From Acholoe squamosa (Eukaryota; Annelida; Polychaeta; Phyllodocida; Polynoidae), in assembly GCA_949317995.1 (NCBI GenBank), contig OX439050.1:558001-622000 (forward strand): a stretch of DNA of 64,000 nt, written 5' to 3'. The notes under the pieces are model-generated. The model made no database searches, had not been told where the DNA came from, and was given only the letters and a program-made list of their open reading frames with translations. A program made the translations under genes and the position numbers. This document shows positions 32,646 to 43,389 of the stretch, piece after piece; position 1 is the first letter of the stretch, and every line of letters starts with the position of its first letter.

Positions 32646-32961
32646 GGGAGTGGTCATTATTTATCAACAGGGGGGGGTGGGTTTTCACACAGACGCGAGG
32701 AAATTTTTTACGCCCCCCCTTTACGGCAGTCAAAGTTTTTTGCGGCCCCTCCCCGCGCTGGAGGCGCGGAGAGTTTTCGCGCCCCTCTTTGATCTATTGT
32801 AGCGCGCTGGGTTTTTTGCTAAAAAGAGGGTGAATTTTTTTAGCCCCCCCCTCAAGAGGGGTCAATATTTTTTAGCCCCTTCCCCCACTCGAGAGGGGTC
32901 TGAACATTTGACGCTGCCCCTCAAACCCCCTTCCCCCTGTTGATAAATAATGACCACTCCC
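32646..32961. mobile_element. MITE copy 2 with TTA target duplication
   Basis: A 316-bp sister of the element at 32114-32418 in the same orientation, with the same terminal repeats, also flanked by TTA. The interior diverges by small indels. Confidence 0.85.
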
Positions 32962-33256
32962 TTAGTGATGTTCCTGAAGGGATAACCTTTCCTGTGATAT
33001 GTGTTTGGTCTATGTGCTCCAATTTTTAGTACTGCCCGAGTGGCCCTGAATAAGTGACGCATACAATTTCAGCAGGTTTCACAAAATTTCTAACACAAAA
33101 CCTTAACTTTACTCTCACAAGCTTAATATGCATTGGGTATGCATGTGATTCAAGTTATTGTGTCTTCATTGTCTATATTTTCTTAAACAATCATCATTTT
33201 TCCATTCCTACATTTTTTTTTTTATGTGAGCAGCTGTCCAAAATTGGCCAAATAGC

Positions 33257-35165
33257 GATCAAGCGCGTTACATACAGTCACTCATAGATAGAGGCTCTAT
33301 AGAGGTACTTAGACCTTTCATATCATAATGCTGCTTTATACACAACTACTTAAGCAATGGGACTACTGTTTAACACCAAGAAATGTACAATTAATACCTA
33401 GTTGGGGTCTCCCGTATGCCTCGGAAAATAAAATTGCACTTTTTTGCGACTAATTTTTTTACATCAATCAAGCCAGAAGGTCCAAAAATTAACTAGGAGT
33501 ATCCAAACAGGCCTAAAATACCAGCCACACATGTCTAGTAACATATTAGATACCAGTAGTACAGCTCAGATAACTCTCAGGTTGCCCACAGCCAATGAAG
33601 CAATACCATGTCGAATGCCCTCCGAGTAGGAGGATACCGATCAAGCGCGTTACATTCAGTCACTCATAGATAGAGGCTCCATAGAGATACTTAGACCTTT
33701 CATATCATAATGCTGCTTTTTACACAACTACTTAAGCAATGGCACTACTGTTTAACACCAAGAAATGTACATTTTATACCTACCTGGGGTCTCCCGTATG
33801 CCTCGGAAAATAAAGTTGCACTTTTTTGCGACTAATTTTTTTACATCAATCAAACCAGAAGGTCCAAAAATTAACTAGGAGTATCCAAACAGGCTTAAAA
33901 TACCAGCCACACATGTCTAGTAACATATTAGATACCAATAGTACAGCTCAGATAACTCTCAGGTTGCCCACAGCCAATGAAGCAATACCATGTCAAATGC
34001 CCTCCGCGTAGGCGGATACCGGTCAAGCGCGTTACATACAGTCACTCATAGATAGAGGCTCCATAGAGATACTAAGACCTTTCATATCATAATGCTGCTT
34101 TATACACAACTACTTAAGCAATGGCACTACTGTATAACACCAAGAAATGTACATTTCATACCTATCTGGGGTCTCCCGTATGCCTTGGAAAATAAAATTG
34201 CACTTTTTTGCGACTAATTTTTTTACATCAATTAAACCAGAAGGTCCAAAAATTAACTAGGAGTATCCAAACAGGCTTAAAATACCAGCCACACATGTCT
34301 AGTAACATATTAGATACCAGTAGTACAGCTCAGATAACTCTCAGGTTGCCCACAGCCAATGAAGCAATACCATGTCAAATGCCCTCCGCGTAGGCGGATA
34401 CCGGTCAAGCGCGTTACATACAGTCACTCATAGATAGAGGCTCCATAGAGGTACTTAGACCTTTCATATCATAATGCTGCTTTATACACAACTACTTAAG
34501 CAATGGGACTACTGTTTAACACCAAGAAATGTACATTTTATACCTACCTGGGGTCTCCCGTATGCCTCGGAAAATAAAATTGCACTTTTTTGCGACTAAT
34601 TTGTTTACATCAATCAAACCAGAAGGTCCAAAAATTAACTAGGAGTATCCAAACAGGCTTAAAATACCAGCCACACATGTCTAGTAACATATTAGATACC
34701 AGTAGTACAGCTCAGATAACTCTCAGGTTGCCCACAGCCAATGAAGCAATACCATAACAGATATCGGTCAAGCACGTTACACGCAATGTCATGCAGTTAA
34801 ACAATTCCTAGATGGTCTGAAACCTTTCACATCATAATACTGCTTCATACACAACTACTTAACCATTGGGACTACTGTTTAACACCAAGAAATGTACATT
34901 TTATACCTACCTGGGGTCTCCTGTATGGCTCAGAAAATAAAATTGCACTTTTTTGCGACTAATTTTTTTACATCAATCAAGCCAGAAGGTCCAAAAGTTA
35001 ACTAGGAGTATCCAAACAGGCCTAAAATACCAGCCACACATGTCTAGTAACATATTAGATAGCAGTAGTATAGCTAAGACAACTCTCAGGTTGCCCACAG
35101 CCAATGAAGCAGTACCATTACATATATCGGTCAAGCGCGTTACACGCAATGTCATGCAGTTAAAC
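33257..35165. repeat. 382/363-bp satellite array
   Basis: Six starts of the unit are marked by the GRTCAAGCGCGTTAC motif at 33257, 33639, 34021, 34403, 34766 and 35129, giving periods 382, 382, 382, 363 and 363. The last unit is partial. Units share TTTCATATCATAATGCTGCT, GGGGTCTCCCGTATGCCTYG and CCAGCCACACATGTCTAGTA. The 61-codon frame present in most units is not a credible gene. Confidence 0.95.
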
Positions 35166-35484
35166 ATAGGTACAATACAATATATACAATATATAATGAA
35201 CTATAGCAGCCCACCAGTGTAGTGGGTCTGCTGTACAATGCTTATATACTTCGGGGTGTCTTCTGGGTTTTAGCTGCTTGTCTGCAGATCCATTCGGCGG
35301 TCGAAGGACTTGGCGGTGGCAAGCCGTGTCGCTGTATGTTGTGCCCTGGAGAAGATGGGAAGATGTAGAATCGTCCATTGGGTTTCCTGGGTCTGCATCC
35401 GTCCGGAATCCTTTGATTGGGCACAGTTTGGGTCTTAGTTATAGTGGCCAAAGTAAAACAGGTGATAACCGGGATCAATGACAT

Positions 35485-38400
35485 CTAACCAGTGCACTCA
35501 CTGCGGTACTTGAGAAGCTTCCGATCAGCCAGTTGGATGGTGAGGGGATCAAGTTTGTAGACAGCGTTCTCAGTGTTGCCATAATGACTTGGCTTGGGCA
35601 GAGTGACTCTGCCAAGAACGTTGAGGGGCTGGACCCTAGCTGGGATGATCTCCCCCACTTGAAGCTTCTCTTGTCCGACGCCATGTAGCGCAGCATGTAG
35701 TGCACTTGATAGAAGTCATTGTCCTTGGCTATCACCTTACCCATAAACCACTTGTCCTTTGAGCTGGTACTGGCCAGGCTGGCAGTGATAAGAATGTCAC
35801 CTAAATGGTACTCATACTGCACCAGTACCAACTTCCCTACACTGTCCGTTGGTTGTACATCCTCCTGAGGGAGGGTCGAGGTCGGTGGATCCTGTCGTGC
35901 TCCCTTGGTTGTAGGGACGGCGACGGCACGCTCCGCGGCACGCTTTCGTGCGGCACACGGGGCGATGTTCTCCTTGTCAGCCGTGGCAGGAGTTGGCACC
36001 TGGTCACTTCGAGTGCGCTTACGTGCCACGACTGAGCCGTCCCTGGTGCGCTTGCAGACAGTGGTGCGCACAACAGGATCAAAATCAGGGTCGCCGGTGC
36101 GGGCATCCGCGTCGTCCACCTCTGCAGGGACACTGGCAGGCCGCGTTTTCTTCTGCCGTGTTTGCTTTGGTGGGGGAGGCTTCTTGTTCTTGTTGAAAAC
36201 CAGCTCATGCTCAATCCATCTGGAGCAGCCAGTAACGGACCTAAGGTTGACCCAGCAGCAGGGGTCAAAACAGGATTTGTCACAGACAGCGAGTGACCTT
36301 CCTTCCTGTTTGACCATGGCAGCATGGACACTCATGGTGCCCTCTACTGACTTGTCTGCTACCACTGAGCTGAGAGTGAGGCGGGCGGAGGTGACATCCT
36401 GCAGAGGGACATGGATGTAGCGAACGCGGCCTTCAAGTTTGTTACCTTCGGCCGCAAACTCCTCTGCATTGTTGATGACGGGATGTCCTTCCTTGTTGCG
36501 CTTAACGATGTTGTCAGCGTTGCGCTGTGCAGCAGCGCCAACGCCATCGCAGGGGCCCTTTCCATGACCCGCCTCGAAGTAGGTCCATGTTGCCCGTAGT
36601 CCGTCAAGTAGTTCGGTGTGGCGTACGCGTATCGAGAACACCGAGATGTTTCGATACTGGCTGGAGGGTGAGTCAGAAGCATAATGGACCACCTTGACGT
36701 GTGGCAGGTTCTCCCTGATGAATGCTGCCAGGCAGCGGAGAAACGCCAAGATGGCGCCAGTGTCGTGCTTCCGGTCATCGGTGCACAGAGCGACAGAGTG
36801 GTGGTTTGTGGTGCCAGTGTCCTCATCACGGTAGTGGATGACTGCAGGGTGCAGGGTCACTGGCTCCTTCGCGTAATATGTACTCTGTGGAGCATCGGGG
36901 TATGATACCATCCAGTTTTCCGCAAAGTCCATCTGGATGGTAACTTCCATCGACGACATACTCGCTCGCAGCTCACGTACGATGCGGTGTTGGTTGTGAG
37001 CACGGTCGACATGGGCAGCCATGGTGATGAACTCCAGTCTGGTTTTCTTGATGAAGTCCGCCTTGGATGCAATCTCTGTACAAGGGCGGAGCTTCTTGAT
37101 GGTAGTCTTCTTCTGAGTTCCATCCTTGCCTGTCGACACATACTCATAGTCCACATTCTTCCACACTTCATACTTGACATTCTCGGGGGCTTTGTCCTGG
37201 AGAGTCTGTTCGAACTCTGCCCAGGATGTCATGAACATCTCGTCTTTGAAAGGGATACTGACAGCAGCAAGCCGGAGTGCAAAGTTCTGGTGCTTCTGGC
37301 AAAGGCACAGATCAGTGCTTTGGAGATCCACGGGGATGAACCAGGGAAGGTTTTCTTTCCTGATGCTGTAGAAGAGTGACCGTGAGACCTGCAAGTGAGG
37401 AGGTTGTGTCGCCTCGTACCTCTTGTGGAGCACATGGATAAACTCCCTGAGGTACATTTGCTGGTGCTTCACCTTCTTCAAGGTCTTGGTGTCTTTCTTA
37501 CCAGGTCTCATTTCGGAGTTCTCCGGGTCAGACAAGAACTCCTTGACACTCTCTATCTTGGCCTCCTGATTCACCACACGTGGAGATGGCAGGTCTGAAG
37601 GGGTTTTGAGTAGTGACAGCCTATCCATGCCAAGGGTCTTTGCCAAGCTCACCGCGATCCGCTGTTCTTTGATCACGACGGGCGAAAGCACCTTGTTCAT
37701 GATGGAGGTTTTGTCCTTGCGAGGAAGATTGGCCAACCCTTCAAACACAGCCTTCACACTCTTGTCATGCGCCGACAGCTGAGCTAGATTTACCTGGTCC
37801 TGTGCAGCTGCTGCAACGCGCTCCTCCCCGTGCGCTACAGCAGGTTCCCCATCCGGTGCAGCTGCTGCAACGCGCTCCTCCCCGTGCGCTACAGCGGGTT
37901 CCCCATCCGGTGCAGCTGCTGCAACGTGCTCCTCCATGTGCGCTACAGCAGGTTCAGCGACAGTTGGATGGCTCGACTGGGCATGGGCAAGCTGAGCCTG
38001 CAACTCCTTGATCTGTAGATGTGCCTCAGTCAGGTCTCTGTTCAGTAGCCCTTGTTTGTAGTAGTAGCGGTTGGTTCTGGGTGAGTTGGTCTTCCGTTGC
38101 TGTTTCTTCAGGTTTTTAGGAGTGGTCGGTGTCGGTTTGATGGTCGGTCCTGGTGTCGTCTTCGTTGTCGTGTAGTGGGGCTGTGCACGCGGGCTGCAAA
38201 CAAATGAACAATCATTAATTTTCAGTTTCATCATGCCCCATTTATTTATAAGATATATGTAAGGCTACTACTCCACTGGGGTCCCCATGATATCATTTTG
38301 ATCAAGCGCATTACCGCTGACTAGAAATTTTGATCAAGCACTTTACATATTGAAATGGCCTTATTCTATGATATTATACACAGTTATTCATCATTTTTGC

Positions 38401-40098
38401 CCTAGTAAGGCTACTACACCCCAGGATATATCATTTTGATCAAGCGCGTTACACATTGAAATGGCAGTACATGTACAATAATCTTAATTCTAAAAATTCA
38501 ACAAGCAAGGAAACATTCAACATGGAACGAATATTTATTATATTCATATGATAATTACATTCACTGAGGAACACTGTCTTTACGGACGGTGGAACTGTAA
38601 ATTGATAACAATTAGTTAAATATTATCATTGATTAAGTTAAGTTAAATAGAAGTGTGGAATAAATCATACTAAGTAGCACTTTATATTACTGATCAAGAA
38701 TTTTAGGGCCAATTTTAGTTTTAGAATTATTATTTATAAATTTATGATTCTTCACAGATAAGAACACAAAAGAAGGGACTATGATTCAAATACTTACGCG
38801 ATGTCCTCGAGGAGTTCCACGTTGAACCCCGGTGGGGACGCCTCCTGGACCCGGCCACTTGGGCACCTCTCTGGGGAGTCGCGCCGAGCAGCCTGGCGAA
38901 CAGGCCGGGCCTCCGCAACCGGGGCCCCCTCCTGTGTTGGGGCCTCTGTAGGCGGCTGTGGTGGTGCGGGCACTACGGGGGCCTCCTCCTCCTCGGACAG
39001 CAGGAGGGGGTTCTCGGGGACATCGCCTGCCAGCGTCCGTTCCTCCTCCTCCTCGCTGGAGATGACCTCGGGGTCTTCCTGCGTCTCCTGATGTATAGAA
39101 CAAGGAAAATATTCATGAATAACATTTACACGATGCACCAATGCAGTGCTGATGAGTTACTCTTTAAGTACATAATTCTACTTTGATAACCAATTACCAA
39201 AATAACAGTGCTGATGAGTTACTCTTTAAGTACATGTATAATTCTACTTTGATAACCAATTACCAAATGACACTTTTAATTCATACTTACTCCGTACTCC
39301 TCGTAGGCCACCGACCCAAGTGGTAGGGGAGCGGGAAGTGAACAGCGCGACCGGCAGGCCGCGCCCACGTCCACGCGCTGGGCGACCTGCCGGTGTCTGC
39401 TTCTTGGAGCTCTTCCCGCGCCCCTTACCCTTGCCCTGGGCCGGTGGCTTTGCAGTGGCAGCAGCGGGCGTCTTGGCCGCCGTCTGGGTCTTGGCCACCT
39501 TGGCTGGGGGACTAGCAGGAGGTGCTTGGGCGGACTGCCCGGAGCTGCCCTCCCCTGCAGCTACCCTCTCTGCTGCCTCGGCCTCCTCCCGCGCCATCTC
39601 GGCGTCAACCCACTGAATAAGAAAAGGGTCACAACTTGCATTTGTCAGCAATACAATACAGGCATGTTTATGCTATACTAGAATTAAGAATTAAGAATTC
39701 ATAAAGAGTTACTTTACATACATACATGTACATTACATTTATAATTTACATTGGTTGAATGTCTGCTATGGTTTGCATTATACATGTACAAGTTTAATTT
39801 CATCATTTCATACCTCAGCCGCATTAGCATCCGTCCATGCCGGCGGTGCGACGCCCCAGCGCCGGGCATCATCCAGGGCCCTCTTCTTGGCGGCCCGGAA
39901 GGCCCCCATCCTCTTCTTCCTCTCCTTCCCCTTCTCTGAGCGCTGGGCATCGCACCGCCGTGCACTCCTGGCCTTGCGCAGGTTCTCCTCCTGCCGCACC
40001 ACCTCCTCTCCCTCCTTCTCTGTCCTCCTGGCCATGTAGGCCTTCTGCGCGGCTGTGTGTGTGACGGCCTCACCCTCGGGCAGCTTCTTACGACCCAT
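35485..40098 (-). CDS. Four-exon gene for a large transposase-like protein
   Basis: Exon 1 is 40098-39814 (MGRKKLPEG, Lys/Arg/Glu-rich), exon 2 39612-39291 (Ala/Lys/Gly-Arg-rich), exon 3 39087-38798 (acidic, SSEEEEERTL) and exon 4 38193 to about 35485. Donors GTATGA, GTAAGTATG and GTAAGTATT and three pyrimidine-AG acceptors fit. Exon 3 to 4 phase is exact; exon 2 to 3 is off by one. Exon 4 has three 19-residue EPAVAHGEERVAAAAPDG-type repeats. Then come DLCLCQKHQNFAL, VTIQMDFAENWMVSY, VVHYASDSPSSQYRN, YFEAGHGKGPCDGVG and a Cys cluster (KSCFDPCCWV). This is an uncharacterised RNase-H-like family amplified in invertebrates. A G5 run (35652-35656) marks a frame change; the coding-like frame beyond it ends at 35485. 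Confidence 0.75.
37800..37970 (-). repeat. 57-bp coding tandem repeat
   Basis: Three copies inside exon 4 encode the 19-residue Ala-rich repeat. The first two copies differ by one base, so the expansion is recent. Confidence 0.9.
38255..38797. repeat. Intron 3 with AAGGCTACTAC...GATCAAGCG repeats
   Basis: A ~50-bp segment (AGTAAGGCTACTAC, CCAGGATATCATTTT, GATCAAGCGCGTTAC) occurs at about 38262, 38402 and again upstream of the gene at 40922. The companion TATTCTATGATATT(A)ACACAG segment is beside two of them. The rest of the intron is plain AT-rich DNA. Confidence 0.75.
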
Positions 40099-42000
40099 TC
40101 TGAAAAGGAGATAAAAAGCACTGAGAAAAGAGCAAATATCAACACTGTAACATGTAGATGGAAATATGTCTATATTCTAAAGAATGGATGTATTGACCAT
40201 GCCAGGATACTGTGCAAGATTACTGACACATTGCGAGACCTCCGGGAAGCGACATGTGTATTGTAACTGAGAATATATCAAAAATTGACCTACCCCAGAT
40301 ACATGTTGAAATTTTTTTTTTCAGAAATGAAAGGATGACCATTTCACATGATAGAGGTACCATAGGCGCACATTGTGTTAATTTTTGGGGGGCTGACTAC
40401 AGGATAGGTGCCTTTTTTATTCATAATAGTTGTGCCGTAACGCGCTTGATCAAAATAAATTCTTCTATAAATCATAGTAATCAAAGTCTAACACACATCA
40501 TATTAGGTCTGGACATTGGATAGTAGTCCCAAATAATATATTAACACCAAAAATACACGAGTTTGCTATTATTGTGTACAAAGGAGGGGTTTTTGACTCG
40601 CCGGTAACGCGCTTGATGAAAATAACATCTAACGTCTTCTGGTGGTCACTGTGCCAATATAATCAAACCCAGCAGCGATATTAACACATTTAAACAATAA
40701 AATACACATAGAGGAGGTATCATAACCACAGGAATGTGTGTAAATATTGGAAATATGGTGAAAATCGATCGAAATGGTACCTAAAACAGTGCCAGCAGGG
40801 AAGAGAAAATGATTTGGCATGGGTGGGGGGTCCAAAATGGCGGAGAAGGTACCAAACCTGCACTAAAGCAAAGCAAAGGCCTTATTCTATGATATTAAAC
40901 ACAGTTATTCATCAATTTGGCCATAGTAAGGCTACTACATCCCAGGATATCATTTTGATCAAGCGCGTTACCGCAGACTAGAAATTTTGTTCAAGCGCGT
41001 TACAGGCTATTTTGGGTCACAGAAGCTACTAAAATGGCGTCAGGGCTTGGATTTTCGCCCACGCCGAACGTCTAACACGTATTCTACATGATTTACATAC
41101 TGGTACACAAAAACAACATCAACAACATCCATCGGCATCAAACATCAAAATTTCATCAAGTTTCGATCAATATCACTCACCTTTTGCTTGATTTTCCACA
41201 AACTGTCGGCGGTAAACACCTAAATAACTGATCCCAAACAAGTTGAGGACCGGATGACAACTTTTGGGAAGTCCCAGATGCAGGCCACTTCCGCCCAGGT
41301 AACAGGAGCTGTTTTTCTTCTCCCGCCATAATTTTGCCGAATACCGATCAAGCGCGTTACATATGATAAACGAACATGGTTTGGGGCAACCGAAGCATGT
41401 AGAGACCCGATTTTTTTTTAAACGACACCTCAACAATAGATACACACTATATAATAGGTGAGATAACCCCTAGATGATTTATATAGGCTGCACAGAGGAA
41501 AGTGTTGCTTCAGGGGGAGTGGGGATGACTGACTTGAAAATTACTTGAATGTGTATTGCGCGCACAGGGCAGGAGATACAAAAACATTTTTTTTCCTCAA
41601 AAATACCCCATATGCTCCCCCTCTATGGTGATAGATGAGAAACCACAAACAACTGTTCTAGTATCTATTATATTGATTTTCAATTTTGATTAAGCGCGTT
41701 ACACGTACTATTTCAACTTAGAAGAACTAATGTTAAAAAAGAATTACTGGACATGTCACCTCCAATACACATGGAAATGTTAGATAGGACCCCCAGCTAT
41801 GAAATAAATAATAATATGGTGGACTACTACTGCTTTACTTGATGATATTTGGCCTGGAATAAGGTGGAAATTGAAAAAAAAACAATTTTTGGCAATTTTC
41901 CATCTTTGGGCCACCATAGCTAAAAAAATATTGGTCCGACATACGCAAATTTGCCCTCTTTTTGAAGCCCAACATGTTTTCTCACAAATGAGACCATAAA
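40099..42000. other. Upstream region of the large transposase-like gene
   Basis: No gene. It holds six of the GATCAAGCGCGTTAC-type motifs and a ~110-bp copy of the intron-3 repeat (40880-40990). From 41460 it is featureless AT-rich DNA. A promoter for the minus-strand gene is expected near 40.1-41.4 kb, but I see no clear TATA box. Confidence 0.45.
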
Positions 42001-42009
42001 CAGGAAGAT

Positions 42010-43380
42010 TGGTGGAACAATTTTTATTCTGGAGTCACATGTATCCAAAAAGACACCAAAAACCCAAAGGTGGGGCAGTTCACAGGAATCACCCATTATT
42101 TCTAATCTATGTGAATGATGTAATAAATTGTGTAAAAAATTGTAACATTAAACTGTATGCTGATGATACTGTTATATATTCAGCACATCACTCGTATATG
42201 TCAGCTAAAATTGATTTACAGACTGATCTAGAGATGTATGAAACATGGTGTATCCAAAACAAACTATCTATTAATGTGGCTAAAACCAAGGTAATGATTT
42301 TCTCCTCAAGTACTAAAAAACTCAATACACTTAAAGCTGATATACATTTAGGCGACCAGCTACTGCAAGTAGTACCAAGCTACCCTTGACCCTCTTCTGT
42401 ATCATAATCTACATCTAGCTAACCAAGTAAAAACTATTGCATACAAAACTTATAAATTATGTCAACTAAGAAGATATCTTGATGTGAAATTAGCCATAAG
42501 AATATACAAAAGTACTATCCTCCCATATATGGAATATGCTGATATCTGTTTTGCCACAACGTTTGATAAATACCTGGATCCTCTTCAATATGCTCAAAAT
42601 CGTTGTATAAAAATTTGTCTTGGTGTGCCCCATCCGACAAATACTAACTATATTCATAATGTAACAAAAATTAACAAAATCGGTGATAGAAGACATATCC
42701 ATTTATTAAATAACATGTATAATAGAGCACAAGATGATAATTATAAAGACAATCGAAGAATTGTTACTAGATTACAATGTCATGATGCACCCAGGTTGAA
42801 GATCATAACCCCAAATGGTATGGCATATGCTAAGAGCGTAGAATATTATGGAGCCTTCATCTGGAATGCTTTACCTACTGATAGGAGACTTGCTATTAAC
42901 CTGAACCAATTCAAAATTGAATCTAAAAAATCACTAAAGTCTCTTATTCCATATGTAAATGCATAGTACATCCTGAAAATTATAACAATATTATTAATCT
43001 TACTGTTAATCTCTACTTAAATAAGCTTCCAATGTGTGACATGGATTGCTGTAATATCCTTATGACTCCTTCTATGTATATTTCATTATTACTTTAATAA
43101 TCTATATGCCAAAGTTTTCGTACTTATTTTGTGAAGATAGGTAGGACCAGAATTATCAACCTAACACTGTTAAGTGGGGATGCGGTCCTCTACCTTCTGA
43201 TTGCTTTATATTGTCGTTCGTAATACATGGAAATTAAGTGCACCTAATCAAGAAAACATTGTATTTTCATGTTTAACTAGGATGATTTAAATATATATGA
43301 GATGTCGTCATGTAAAACTTGATCTCTGTACTGATATAAAACTATGCTCGATATTATTTAGTCAATAAAGTAAATTCAAA
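42010..43380 (+). pseudogene. 5'-truncated LINE (reverse transcriptase C-terminal half)
   Basis: Reading starts inside the RT palm: PLFLIYVNDV then IKLYADDTVIYSA, with the catalytic YADD intact, and NKLSINVAKTKVMIF. After a frameshift near 42385 the thumb/C-terminal part follows in 42484-42966 (ILPYMEYADICFA, LQYAQNRCIKICLG, AFIWNALP). The 3' UTR runs to about 43375 with AATAAA at about 43364. It is a different lineage from the LINE at 4016-9035. 5' truncation is the usual outcome of target-primed insertion. Confidence 0.82.
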
Positions 43381-43389
43381 CCAAAAAAT

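Larger units (their letters stand above)
33257..41702. repeat. Fifteen dispersed GATCAAGCGCGTTAC motifs
   Basis: Plus orientation at 33257, 33639, 34021, 34403, 34766, 35129, 38300, 38332, 38438, 40957, 40989, 41346 and 41688; minus orientation at 40437 and 40604. Most match at 13-15 of 15 positions. They flank, and lie within the introns/upstream region of, the minus-strand gene 40098-35485. None was noticed elsewhere in the 64 kb. Confidence 0.85.

Noticed and set aside
33444-35222. Repeated 61-89-codon frames starting MRLIFLHQ
   Set aside because: They repeat only because the 382-bp satellite repeats; no sign of protein-level constraint.
35805-38018. Many frames opposite and within the large transposase exon
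   Set aside because: Shadows of a GC-rich coding exon.
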